A stretch of DNA of 64,000 bases from positions 1 to 64,000 of the forward strand of contig MAAT01000021.1 of NCBI GenBank assembly GCA_002162815.1, in the 5' to 3' direction. A program made the translations under genes and the position numbers. Below the pieces are notes generated by a model that worked only from the letters and a program-made list of their open reading frames with translations, ran no database searches and was not told the origin of the DNA. Positions 31,232 through 40,415 of this stretch are shown here, in pieces; positions within the stretch are counted from its first letter, which is position 1; each line of letters opens with the position of its first letter. This DNA is from Gammaproteobacteria bacterium 53_120_T64 (GTDB lineage Bacteria; Pseudomonadota; Gammaproteobacteria; Pseudomonadales; Porticoccaceae).

Positions 31232-31930
31232 TAGCAAATATTCAAGCAACTCGGCTCTGGCTGTTTCGGCGCGGTGTACCTATGCCACGACAAGGCCATG
31301 CGGCGCGATGTGGCGATCAAACCCAAAGACGAGAAGCTGATCGCTTTCGCCACTAGCCCTGCCGAAGAAGGGCTGGCGGTGCTGCGCGGACGTTTTGTGC
31401 GTGAGGCACGCATTCTGGCCCAGCTGGATGACTGTACCTATATCGTCAATGCGCTGGGGTTGCTGGTACAGATCTTCGAGGGCATGGCTTAGCCCATCAG
31501 CACCAACAGATCCATCGCGATATCAAACCCGCTAACATCCTGCTGACCGAGCGCGGCGAAATCCGTATCGCCGATTTTGGTATCGCCAAAGCCCCCCCCC
31601 CCCCACGGCCAGCACTCCACCGTCTCGCAACTTGGCATTGGTTCGCGTAATTACATAGCCCCGGTGCAGCGCGAGAGCGTCAAACAAGTCGATGCCCGCG
31701 CCGACGTCTGTGCCCTGGGAGTGCTGTCTTACCGGATGATCATCGGCAAGCTGCCCAGCGGCCGCTACGCCGTCCCCGAGGTACGGGTTCCGGCGCTGAG
31801 AAAGGCGCTCAATCAGGTCATACTGACGGCACTGACCGAGGCCCCAGCCGGACGCTATGCCGACGCCCTGTTGTCAGCCTTTCAAAGAGGCCTGTGCAAA
31901 AGGTCTTATCCAGCCGTTTACCCGCTTTGA
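31232..31930 (+). pseudogene. Broken Ser/Thr kinase gene (copy 1)
   Basis: Fragments of a Hanks kinase in shifting frames: the Gly loop (LGSGCFGAVYL), RRDVAIKPKDEKL and [15 protein letters not shown]; then a deletion; then [16 protein letters not shown] with DFGIAKAP; then, after a run of 13 C (31592-31604), [18 protein letters not shown] and VDARADVCALGVLSYRM. In-frame stops and at least two frameshifts rule out a full product. It is closely related to the broken kinase at 50386 and the scrap at 42813. Confidence 0.85.
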
Positions 31931-32309
31931 GGCGCTGTTCGACCACCACGAAGATCAGCGTATTGGTCTACGGTTGCTTGATGCTGCGGGCAATATCGAT
32001 CAGCTCTTCGTTAGAGCGACGCGTGCGCCCCTGCACATAGCCCTCATAAGTGATCACCTCTTCGTCGAACACCTGTAGACCTTGCTCGGCTAAGCTACCA
32101 GCAAACCCAGCCAACCCAGCCAACACTTTTTGTGACTACTGTTCACTGCGGGGGAGCGTATGGATCGCGGCATCTTCGGCCATGATAAGGATATTCTGCG
32201 ATGCCGACACTGGCCCTGCTCCCAACAAGCTACTCAATAGCAGTGCCGCCAGCAAACTTATCGCACTAAAATAAGAATCGCGACTTAATAACATCTCTAA
32301 TCCTTTCAT
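31922..32309 (-). pseudogene. Broken copy of the secreted paralogue family
   Basis: Read from ATG at 32309, a signal-peptide-like start (AISLLAALLLSSLLGAGPVSA) is followed by NILIMAEDAAIHTLPRSEQ, a stop, then LAEQGLQVFDEEVITYEGYV and RSNEELIDIARSIKQ, another stop, and TNTLIFVVVEQRLK. This parallels the N-terminal half of the 39264-40220 protein (LLVLAETHD, AAGFDVFDEMAVTYG, NGELVDIAKN). A short 9-base tandem repeat (acccagcca) lies at about 32105-32130. The C-terminal half is missing. Confidence 0.75.
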
Positions 32310-32397
32310 GTTTTATTGATAATACCCAACAATGTCAGCACAATGCAGGATTGCATAAGTGGAATTTATTACCTATTTCAAGCCCAATCAAATACTT

Positions 32398-33621
32398 ATG
32401 CTAAGCGTTCATGTAAGGGTCTGCCGTATTTTTACTCACCGCCAACACATTGTTCGCATCTTTGTTGCACCGACATTCAGCCTCACGTTTTTTATGGCTC
32501 CGCTACATGCTCAAGGGTTAACCGAGTTCGACAGCCAAGTTCACAAGGCCGGTAGCGCCGTACTGGTCGAGCTATTAAACCGACACTCTCGCGAATTTGC
32601 GCCCTATCTGGATTCAGATAAGGATTCGATGGGTATCGCTATTTACGATATCGTCACCACACCCTCAACCCTACCTGCGGCAGATCGTCGTACCTTTTTT
32701 GCCAGCGCACTGGATCAGGCCGGAATTAAGGTACTGGTGCCAGGAGATAACGAGGAGTATTACCAGCGTCTGCTCAACTCGATCGATATCGCAGAGGAGG
32801 AGGAGGCCAATGGCTCTCGTGAGCTGGGTAGCACCGATATTGAAGGCGCGCATCTCCAAGGTGAGTTGATCCTCGAAGATCGATTATTCTGGGGCACTTT
32901 ACGCGGTATCATCCTAGTCACCGATCTGACCCAGCGCCAGCAACTGCTCGACCAGCATTTTGAAGCCACCACACTGACCAGCGCAGGCCGTGTTAGCCTG
33001 GTGGCGCTGCTGTTAATCAGCCTACTGCTTTTTGAGCTTACTCGGGTATCTCGTTTACAGAGACGTGTCTCGGTCGCTAAAAACAATCTACTTCCCCAGG
33101 AGGGTTTAGGCTACCTGACACAAGCCCCTAGCCACCCCTGGTTTCGGAACCGGGTACTGCTCGAAGCCAGACATTGCTTCGAGGAGGCGATCAAACAGGC
33201 TGAAAACTCACTCAGTGAAGTACAGATGGCCCTGCATAACGGTGAGTTTGCACTGGCCCGTGGGTCGCTCGAAAAGGCGTTAAACCATAACCGCGAACGC
33301 GCAGCAACACTGATCGATCGGGCGCGCGCACTGAAAAGCCAACAACCGTTTGAGGCATTGGCGCTGCTGCATCAGGCTCGCGAGCTGAATCCGGATATGG
33401 AAGCCGACCTGCTAACCGAAATCGCTCTGCTGGAAGTGCGTAAGCAATCCGGCGTAATGCGCCCGCCAGAAACGAGTCAGAACAACAACGCGGAAGGCGC
33501 CCAAGCCCAGCGACTGCAACTCAACGCCGAGCACGAAACGCTGGTACACAAACTGGCACCCTGCACCGGCAGCCTGATTGTAAGCGGCCCTTGGGGAGCT
33601 GACCCTGCATACCCAACCTAA
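32398..33621 (+). CDS. Membrane protein with periplasmic domain, TM helix and TPR-like region (frameshifted before an FHA domain)
   Basis: Signal-like N-terminus (IVRIFVAPTFSLTFFMAPLHA), a periplasmic domain to about residue 190, a transmembrane helix (LVALLLISLLLFELT), and a cytoplasmic helical/TPR-like part (FALARGSLEKALNHNRERA, LALLHQARELNPDMEADL). The frame ends at 33621, but a +1 shift near 33590 opens into ELTLHTQPKLMLGRLSS, the start of an FHA domain. The ancestral protein was probably signal-periplasmic-TM-TPR-FHA. The GTG at 32359 is an alternative start. Confidence 0.7.
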   Translation: MLSVHVRVCRIFTHRQHIVRIFVAPTFSLTFFMAPLHAQGLTEFDSQVHKAGSAVLVELLNRHSREFAPYLDSDKDSMGIAIYDIVTTPSTLPAADRRTFFASALDQAGIKVLVPGDNEEYYQRLLNSIDIAEEEEANGSRELGSTDIEGAHLQGELILEDRLFWGTLRGIILVTDLTQRQQLLDQHFEATTLTSAGRVSLVALLLISLLLFELTRVSRLQRRVSVAKNNLLPQEGLGYLTQAPSHPWFRNRVLLEARHCFEEAIKQAENSLSEVQMALHNGEFALARGSLEKALNHNRERAATLIDRARALKSQQPFEALALLHQARELNPDMEADLLTEIALLEVRKQSGVMRPPETSQNNNAEGAQAQRLQLNAEHETLVHKLAPCTGSLIVSGPWGADPAYPT

Positions 33622-33986
33622 ATTGATGTTGGGACGTCTCAGCAGCCGCGAAACCACCGACATCGCGGTGCAACACCGCCGCGTCTCACGCCCCACCAAG
33701 CAGACTCGACCGGTTCGCCAACGTGGTGGTTTCTGGATCGAAGATCGTGGCAGTGCCAACGGCACCGATCAAGTCCAGCACGAATGCAACGAGACCACCT
33801 CGCTTAAGCGACCGACTGCTGCTCTGCTCCGACGGTCTGACCGATATGGTTAGTCACACGGAGATCAATACCGTTTTGAATCAAAAAAAGAGCACTGACG
33901 CGATCAAAGCCTTGATTCAAACCGCCATGAATGCCGGTGGTAAGGGCAACACTTCGGTGATCATCGTTTATAACCGGAGCTATTAG
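33604..33986 (+). pseudogene. FHA-domain and PP2C-phosphatase remnants
   Basis: At 33604-33768 the frame LMLGRLSSRETTDIAVQHRR-VSRP plus GGFWIEDRGSANGT is a recognisable FHA phosphothreonine-binding domain, out of frame with the gene before it. A different frame at 33798-33986 gives RLSDRLLLCSDGLTDMVS and GGKGNTSVIIV, the C-terminal third of a PP2C-type phosphatase. A deletion appears to have joined two genes. With the kinases this shows the island once carried a complete kinase/phosphatase/FHA circuit. Confidence 0.8.
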
Positions 33987-34032
33987 TGGAAACCACCCGC
34001 AGATACAAAATTTTAAAAACTGGAAACATGAA

Positions 34033-35493
34033 ATGCAAAAAACATTGAAGAAATATTTTTTCTACTATGTTGGTGCAGCTCTGTGCTTTTTATCATCGAC
34101 TGCTATAGCCATGAATAGTGGCACTAGCGTTGCGCACGAACACGCATCTGAAATTATTAATAGCCTAAAAATAAATAACACACAGAGTCGAAAGATAAGA
34201 TTATCTCTAATTCCTTTCGAAAAAGATAAAACTCCTATTTCTATTGAATTGGCAAACAGATTTTATAATGAACTACTATCCGCTCTAATTGAAGAAAGCA
34301 ATTCAAAAATAGAATACGTTTCAAACAAAGACGTTAAGCATATAGCAAACCAGCTATCATTTCAGAATGATGATTACGAAAAAGGTCTTGAAGTGGCTCT
34401 ATCAAGCATCAAGGATGTTGATGGGTTGATCATAGGAAGTATATTCCTCAACAAGGACAAGATAAGCAGCTCATTCAGAGTCACAAGTATGAATGGGAAA
34501 ATTCTAGCAACCACGCAAGCTAGAAATCTAAACCTAAAAATAACGCATATCGATGTAGGCTCAACTTATTTAAGCATGACTGAAGCACTTGACGCGGCCG
34601 CACGATACATTAAGAGAAATGCGCCATGGATGAAAGAAGCTAATTATGAAGGCATATATTACCAAAACTCCGGAATCCAAACACAAGCCAGCCTGTACTT
34701 CAAAGACACTATATTCAAATCCCTATCGGACCAATACTTCAAGCTTGTCAGCGACAAAAGGCTTATGATTTACGAGACAGAGTCATCTAAAAAAATAGGA
34801 CGAAGTAGAGGGCTTAAAATAACTTCGAACAATACTGATAGCGCAGCAAGTAGAAATAAAGAAAGCTACAGTATAAAAGGAAAATACTGGCTACATAAAG
34901 AACATCTAGAAATTAGAATTTTATTATCGAATAAATTAAATGAAAAAATAACATGGAGGGGAATGATAGATTACAGAGGACTCCCAGGGGATATAGAACT
35001 AGAACCGAAATATAACGACATAGATCGCACAAAAGATATGACAAGCCAGATAGGATTGGAATTAAGCAGCTTGCATGGTTTTGATCCTGAGTATCGCATT
35101 GGAGAAAAACTGCAACTTATCATAAGAGTTAGTAGAGACTCGTGGGTCTATTGCTACTACAAACAAGCAAACGGCGATAGTATTCAGATTTTCCCAAATC
35201 CATTTTTCTACAGGAATAATAGAGAACCCCTATTACTGGCCGGCAAGTCATACCTCCTGCCCGGAGACGGCATGTTTCCGTTCGATTTTGAGATAACCAA
35301 ACCGACGGGAGTTGAAGCTGTAAAATGTTTTGCTTTATCAAGAAATGTGACAAACGATTTACCTGAAATTCTATCTGGCAACACAATGTCGCCAATTCCA
35401 AAAGAGATATTTAAAAACATTAGCGACATATTCATGTCCATAAAAGACGTATCTATTACAGAAAAAACAATGATTATATCGGTGTTTGAATAA
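34033..35493 (+). CDS. Secreted protein with C-terminal DUF4384-like domain
   Basis: 486 residues with a signal peptide (FYYVGAALCFLSSTAIA). The N-terminal half (IRLSLIPFEKDKTPIS, LADRFYNELL-like) resembles periplasmic FlgO/CsgG-type domains. The C-terminal ~110 residues match the DUF4384 style: YRIGEKLQLIIRVSRDSWVY, then IQIFPNPFF and LLAGKSYLLPGDGMFPF. That domain commonly accompanies caspase-like peptidases, and one is encoded three genes downstream. The gene starts an AT-rich four-gene operon (34.0-38.9 kb) unlike its GC-richer neighbours, suggesting separate acquisition. Confidence 0.8.
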   Translation: MQKTLKKYFFYYVGAALCFLSSTAIAMNSGTSVAHEHASEIINSLKINNTQSRKIRLSLIPFEKDKTPISIELANRFYNELLSALIEESNSKIEYVSNKDVKHIANQLSFQNDDYEKGLEVALSSIKDVDGLIIGSIFLNKDKISSSFRVTSMNGKILATTQARNLNLKITHIDVGSTYLSMTEALDAAARYIKRNAPWMKEANYEGIYYQNSGIQTQASLYFKDTIFKSLSDQYFKLVSDKRLMIYETESSKKIGRSRGLKITSNNTDSAASRNKESYSIKGKYWLHKEHLEIRILLSNKLNEKITWRGMIDYRGLPGDIELEPKYNDIDRTKDMTSQIGLELSSLHGFDPEYRIGEKLQLIIRVSRDSWVYCYYKQANGDSIQIFPNPFFYRNNREPLLLAGKSYLLPGDGMFPFDFEITKPTGVEAVKCFALSRNVTNDLPEILSGNTMSPIPKEIFKNISDIFMSIKDVSITEKTMIISVFE

Positions 35494-35516
35494 AAATACG
35501 AAACGAGGGTTTTATT

Positions 35517-36182
35517 TTGACGAAAATTATTTATGTTATCACTCTGTCTTTACTATCTATAGGCTGCTCATCAACACCAAACTATTTGAGCAGCACTGAA
35601 ATTACAAAAAGAGACAATCAGACAAAAACTCTTATCACTGAATTTGAAGTTATGGAAATAAAACCAGAACTAGAGTCACAAAGTGGAATAAAGTACGATA
35701 TTTCTTTGATACCTAAAAATGTAAAAATAAAGAAAGCCACAATTACATTAGGCATTAAAAATAAAACTGTTATGGCGCGATCCCTTAGCGGTGCATCAGC
35801 AGCAGACTTGACCTATATTATAGTGCCAACAAACTTCCACGGTTCCTCAACAAAGTCTAAAAAAGCACCTTACTCCTATGCTACAAGCTCAAACATTGAG
35901 TATGAAACAAGCTCACTGTCTTTACTTGAACGGATAGGAGGTAGTAGTGGCGGTAAAGTAAAATACCATTCGAAGAACGAAGGAATTGATGAATGGGACG
36001 TCACTGAATCACTCAAATACTATGTTAACAACAACAAAGCATTCACTTTTAAATTCTCGCAACCATCCACGTGGTATTTTGATAGTACGATTTTTTCAAA
36101 CTCAGTTGCCATTCTAAAGACATCACCCAAGAGTTTGTCAGAAGACGGGAATAGTACTTTTTTAACTGTTTATTATAACTAG
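35517..36182 (+). CDS. Lipoprotein of unknown function (possible jelly-roll domain)
   Basis: 221 residues from TTG at 35517, with GAGGG about 9 bases upstream; lipobox SLLSIGCSS. Two stretches (VKIKKATITLGIK and WDVTESLKYYVNNNKAFTFK) resemble the strands of jelly-roll domains that carry a 'D-V-T' motif. AT-rich like the flanking genes. No function can be assigned; it is probably a surface or periplasmic part of the same operon. Confidence 0.7.
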   Translation: MTKIIYVITLSLLSIGCSSTPNYLSSTEITKRDNQTKTLITEFEVMEIKPELESQSGIKYDISLIPKNVKIKKATITLGIKNKTVMARSLSGASAADLTYIIVPTNFHGSSTKSKKAPYSYATSSNIEYETSSLSLLERIGGSSGGKVKYHSKNEGIDEWDVTESLKYYVNNNKAFTFKFSQPSTWYFDSTIFSNSVAILKTSPKSLSEDGNSTFLTVYYN

Positions 36183-36191
36183 GATAGCACC

Positions 36192-37058
36192 ATGAAAAAA
36201 TTATTTATTTTGTTACTTGCAATGTCGACTCTATACGGGTGCACACCTCTTGCCGTAAGAACTCAAAACCTGGTTATCCCACAAAATGAAAAACCAAGTA
36301 GCATTATAGGGTTCACAACAAGCATTGCTTTAGATAATCATCCAGATTACGTTAGTTATTCTGACTCCAAGATAAACCAACTGGACATGATCAACATCAT
36401 CGAAGACACAAAGTTATTCAACACAGATGAAACAGCCTACATAGCAAAATCATTATCTGAAATGAGCGCAAAATGGGCAGAGCCATCTAACGTCATTATT
36501 TCTTTATATGAAAAGCCACAGGCTAAATTTAAATTCATTACAGTAGAAGAGTGGGGAAAAGTCTTTCAAATATCGTATGAAGTGAATGAAAGCTGGTTGA
36601 AGCAAACAGGACGAGCTCTTGCTCAGAAAATGCTCCTATATTCTGGAGGTGTCCAAGTAAAAATCAGGCGGCGATATGATACCAATGGAAACCTGGTAGC
36701 GGCGCGTGATGTACCTACTACTATAAGTAGATTTTCTGATTATGGTTTTATTTACAGGGGCAAAGAGCTCGACAAGGAAAACATTGAACGACTTAACACT
36801 GGAATTTGGACAAAAGACGCCATACGAGACCTGCTCGGACCACCAACAGAAGAGCGGATGCTAACGGACGGATCGAATGTAATTCTATACCATTATAAAG
36901 CATGGGGGAGAAGCAAAGCCCACTTGGCAAACCCTCTCTCTGTTCTCGTTAAAGATAAAATCAGACATACGCAAATCCTCGAAATAAGATTGGTTAACAA
37001 TCAAGCAACGGAACACGGATTCGATGAATGTAAAGATGATTGTCCCGAAATACTTTAA
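36192..37058 (+). CDS. Lipoprotein with C-terminal BamE/SmpA-like segment
   Basis: 288 residues; lipobox LLLAMSTLYGC. Residues ~205-255 (RLNTGIWTKDAIRDLLGPPT, then DGSNVILYHYKAW) fit the SmpA/OmlA-BamE pattern (G-x-T-x-x-x-V-x-x-LG-x-P ... W-x-Y). The N-terminal 200 residues are not recognised. It overlaps the caspase gene by 35 bases, which argues for coupled expression. Confidence 0.7.
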   Translation: MKKLFILLLAMSTLYGCTPLAVRTQNLVIPQNEKPSSIIGFTTSIALDNHPDYVSYSDSKINQLDMINIIEDTKLFNTDETAYIAKSLSEMSAKWAEPSNVIISLYEKPQAKFKFITVEEWGKVFQISYEVNESWLKQTGRALAQKMLLYSGGVQVKIRRRYDTNGNLVAARDVPTTISRFSDYGFIYRGKELDKENIERLNTGIWTKDAIRDLLGPPTEERMLTDGSNVILYHYKAWGRSKAHLANPLSVLVKDKIRHTQILEIRLVNNQATEHGFDECKDDCPEIL

Positions 37059-38886
37059 CTTCTTCAAGCTGTTCAATATTAAGGTGGTGCTATCTTGCAT
37101 CACCTTAATATTGATTAACACTCCAATATCTCAAGGTGCGACTAATGATAGGAATAGCAGGGGCATAGAGATTAAAGAAAAGCCGTCTACGAAAGGCACC
37201 TCAAGCAAAGAAAACAAATCGATTTATGATAGCATTCATGCATTGGTCATAGGTATAAATGAATATGATGATAGAAGAATACCTTCTCTGCAATATGCAA
37301 TAAACGACGCCTCTAGCATCCTAAAAACTCTAGAAAAAACAGGCGTAGCATCTAGCAATATAATTTTTATTGAAGGAAAAAATGCGACGAAAACCAACAT
37401 ATTATCGGCCATTAAAAACACCCTAAAAAACAGACTTAAAGAAAACGATGGCTTAGTTGTTTTTTTTGCAGGCCACGGCGTACACACCACGCGAAAGAAG
37501 ATTTCCGGCGAGGTCGTCGAACAAGGTTATTTGTTACCATATAATGCGAAAAACGATCAGATTTCGTCTACAGCCATCTCGCTTCAACTGCTTAACGATC
37601 TACTTATGGACTTGCCTGCTAAGCATGTTTTATTGACCATTGACGCTTGTTATAGCGGGTTCGCCCTTAACAGATCATCCAACAACTCTTTTATATCAAG
37701 TTTGGCATCAAAACAATCTAGATTTGTAATAACAGCAGGGGGAAAAGGCGAGCAAGCTTTAGAGGTCGCGGGTCATGGTATTTTCACTGAAAAGCTGATT
37801 GAGGGGCTATCAGGTTTCGCCGACTTAGACATTGATGGATTTGTTACCGCTTCCGAGCTGGGAACCTACCTTAAATCGGCAGTTTCCAAATCTTCAAATG
37901 GATCACAAACACCTATATTCGGTTCATTATATGGGGAGGGTGAATTTATATTTGATGTAAAAAGAAGCAGGCCAGGCTACCGAAAAGAAATGCGTAAAGC
38001 ACTAACAGGAAAAAACCTTTATGACTCTGAATACGATGCAGGCCTTTATTTATTCGACCAAGGGAAGTATAAAGAGGCAAAAAATCGATTTAAAAAAGCC
38101 TTGATGTATCGACCCAGCGATTATTGGGCTAGCCAAAAAATAACCTACATTAATGCATTCCAACCGCTTAAAGAAAGTATAGTTCTTGCAAATAACACAG
38201 TCATGCACTTGATCAAAGCAGACTCGTTTGTGATGGGAAATAATTTGTCTCATACCGACCAAGAAAAACCACGGCGCATTGAGTTCATACAGGATTTTTA
38301 TATTTCATCCAACGAGGTTTCTTTGAAGGAATATTCATACTTCTTAGAACAAAACAAAACCGTCTCGCCTCCTTTATATTTCGACATCCAGTCATCTTAT
38401 GGTGATCTAACTCTACCAGTCCAAGGTATATCCTGGGATCAAGCTGATTTATTTTGCCGATATTACGGCGCCAATCTCCCTACAGAAAAAGAGTGGGAGT
38501 ATACCGCCAGAGGTAGCAGCGGGAAAAGGTATATCACCGGTAGCAACATCCCCAACAACGACATAACCAATTGGTATAATGACAATAAATATAGGAATAT
38601 ATCACCACCCGGTCGCTTCCCTCTGGACAAAACAGAACAGGGGATTTATGACATGATGGGGAATGTAAAGGAGTGGGTCAGAGATGTTGATGATGGGTAT
38701 ATTTTGCAACAAATCCCTGTTGATAAAACAGGGCGTAGCTACAAGGTTGTAAGGGGCGCTAACTACAAGACAAGGAGCACGAACATGCTTCAATTAAGTA
38801 ATCGCGAATTTAGGTATCCAAATACGGGTTACATTGGTATTGGATTTAGATGTTCAAAAACACCATCCATTCAAGACTATGAATGA
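37024..38886 (+). CDS. Secreted caspase-like peptidase fused to EF-hand, TPR and FGE/SUMF1-like domain
   Basis: 620 residues. An N-terminal hydrophobic segment (~20-38) suggests export. The caspase (peptidase C14) domain is ~65-310, with HALVIGINEYDD, the catalytic His151 in FFAGHGVH and Cys209 in TIDACYSGF. A canonical 12-residue EF-hand loop (D267-x-D269-x-D271-G-...-E278) is built in. Then a TPR-like unit (YLFDQGKYKEAKNRFKKAL) and, from ~395, a sulfatase-modifying-factor domain (LPTEKEWEYTARG, GIYDMMGNVKEWV, GIGFRC). FGE active-site cysteines are absent, so this domain is probably binding rather than catalytic. Confidence 0.88.
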   Translation: MNVKMIVPKYFNFFKLFNIKVVLSCITLILINTPISQGATNDRNSRGIEIKEKPSTKGTSSKENKSIYDSIHALVIGINEYDDRRIPSLQYAINDASSILKTLEKTGVASSNIIFIEGKNATKTNILSAIKNTLKNRLKENDGLVVFFAGHGVHTTRKKISGEVVEQGYLLPYNAKNDQISSTAISLQLLNDLLMDLPAKHVLLTIDACYSGFALNRSSNNSFISSLASKQSRFVITAGGKGEQALEVAGHGIFTEKLIEGLSGFADLDIDGFVTASELGTYLKSAVSKSSNGSQTPIFGSLYGEGEFIFDVKRSRPGYRKEMRKALTGKNLYDSEYDAGLYLFDQGKYKEAKNRFKKALMYRPSDYWASQKITYINAFQPLKESIVLANNTVMHLIKADSFVMGNNLSHTDQEKPRRIEFIQDFYISSNEVSLKEYSYFLEQNKTVSPPLYFDIQSSYGDLTLPVQGISWDQADLFCRYYGANLPTEKEWEYTARGSSGKRYITGSNIPNNDITNWYNDNKYRNISPPGRFPLDKTEQGIYDMMGNVKEWVRDVDDGYILQQIPVDKTGRSYKVVRGANYKTRSTNMLQLSNREFRYPNTGYIGIGFRCSKTPSIQDYE

Positions 38887-39263
38887 CCTTTGAGACAAAG
38901 AGAACAAACTCCACGTCTAAGCGAGAGATTATATTAGGTTATAGTCTCTCGCTCCAAACAATTATCAAGGTATCCATATCGTTTGTTTAAGCGACTCAAT
39001 ACGACGATCATGGCACTACAGTTGTTCTTTTCCGTAATACAGATAGAGCCGGCGCCTTTCGAGCGAGCCATGACCGGAGTCCTCACAAGCTTTCGGAAAA
39101 GCTCACTCCTGAAGAAGTTGCTCGCCTGCTTAATTCAGCTTCGAACCGTTATTGGCCAATATTTCGCAATCTCATCGGCCCAACACTCTTTCCGTCAGTT
39201 TTACTGATATAGCCAGACAAGTGCGTGGCCGACCTAAAGCCGGCGCTGCTCTTATAGAGTGAT
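38887..39263. other. Intergenic stretch with terminator-like hairpin and a possible integrase scrap
   Basis: A perfect 9-bp inverted repeat (agcgagaga 38920-38928 / tctctcgct 38945-38953) follows the caspase stop and may end its operon. At about 39010-39200 one plus-strand frame reads LSEKLTPEEVARLLNSA, a motif style of tyrosine recombinases (L-T-x-E-E-V-x-x-L-L). Too short to prove. Confidence 0.35.
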
Positions 39264-40220
39264 TTACCAACTAGAAAGGTTTTCCTTCTGCGCCACCCGG
39301 CTACTACGCTTGGCAGAATGCTTCACCGTAACTACATTGCCATCCATAAAGACCTTACCGTCCCAGCCCAGCTCTTCCATGGCACGGTGCATATTCCGTT
39401 TGAGTTTGGCGGAAGAAATGGTGGATACGTAGTCGTAGGTATGGCTCATTCCAACGGAGTTGACCGGCTGATGGTCACGGTAGCCGGAGAACACTTCAAC
39501 CAGGTACTGCTCCATCGCGATCATCTGATCGGCGTCGATATTCTCAAACTTTAGCGAGTATGTTTCCGGGCCATTCGCTGCCGCATAACCATCGCTGTCG
39601 GCGTAGCCGCCCTTATCGTGGGCCAAAAGTTGTGCCAGTTCGTTACCCACCGCCTGACCGATAGGATGGGCATGGTCCCCGACCTTCTCTAGTACGCAGT
39701 CACGCTCCTGACACTTGGTCGGGTGGAGCCGTAGCTCACCACCGGGATTGACCAGCTCGTAGGTTCCCAGGAACCGCCCCGATTGGGCATCGATCAAACG
39801 GCCGCTGACGCGTACCCGCGCCTTGTTAGAATAGCCCATTTCCGTAATATTGACGTAGACCTGATAGGTGGCGACGGCGCGCACCAGCAACTTACGATCG
39901 GTACCGGGATAGGTGGAGTTGTTCTTGGCAATGTCCACCAACTCACCATTAGTCAGCCGGCGTTCATCGGTGTTCATGGTGCCGTAGGTCACGGCCATCT
40001 CATCAAACACATCGAAGCCTGCGGCATTCATCTGCTCTTGAATGGCATCACGTACCCGGCGGCTAACGCGATTATCGCGACGCAGACTATCCGGATCATG
40101 GGTTTCAGCCAGTACCAACAGAGTAGTACGATTGCCGGCCTCTGCAACCGTGGCCAGCATCGATCCCATAGCAACAGTACAGGTCAGTACGGCGGTGGTC
40201 AGAATTTTAAACTTTCTCAT
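39264..40220 (-). CDS. Secreted protein, paralogue family B (FlgO/CsgG-like N-terminal half)
   Basis: 318 residues from ATG at 40220 (MRKFKILTTAVL), chosen because AAGGGA lies 6 bases upstream; a frame extends to 40235. The signal peptide ends near TVAEA and there is no lipobox. The C-terminal portion (MIAMEQYLVEVFSGYRDHQP, MHRAMEELGWDGKVFMDGN) is the twin of the 30115-31065 lipoprotein. Two cysteines (KCQERDC) are shared with its paralogue (DCDRRC). Both lie on the minus strand facing a kinase copy or system operon. Confidence 0.82.
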   Translation of the reverse strand: MRKFKILTTAVLTCTVAMGSMLATVAEAGNRTTLLVLAETHDPDSLRRDNRVSRRVRDAIQEQMNAAGFDVFDEMAVTYGTMNTDERRLTNGELVDIAKNNSTYPGTDRKLLVRAVATYQVYVNITEMGYSNKARVRVSGRLIDAQSGRFLGTYELVNPGGELRLHPTKCQERDCVLEKVGDHAHPIGQAVGNELAQLLAHDKGGYADSDGYAAANGPETYSLKFENIDADQMIAMEQYLVEVFSGYRDHQPVNSVGMSHTYDYVSTISSAKLKRNMHRAMEELGWDGKVFMDGNVVTVKHSAKRSSRVAQKENLSSW

Positions 40221-40415
40221 GGTCATTCCCTTCATTGGTATTGCTGTTTCTCTAGACTATGACAGGGCCAGAGGTTTTTTTCCTATTCGAAACTCAAACC
40301 TCCGCGCTGCCTATTCGATTGACAACGACAGCACTCAGCGCCGCACCACTTGCTATCAGATAGATGTTTTTTTGCATGCTGCCTTGAAACCATTTTTAAA
40401 TCAACTGAATAGCGG

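Noticed and set aside
38660-38886. DGR variable region at the end of the caspase-FGE gene
   Set aside because: The end lacks the RGGSW...LRSA.R pattern and AAY-derived sites; it reads as an ordinary FGE-fold end.
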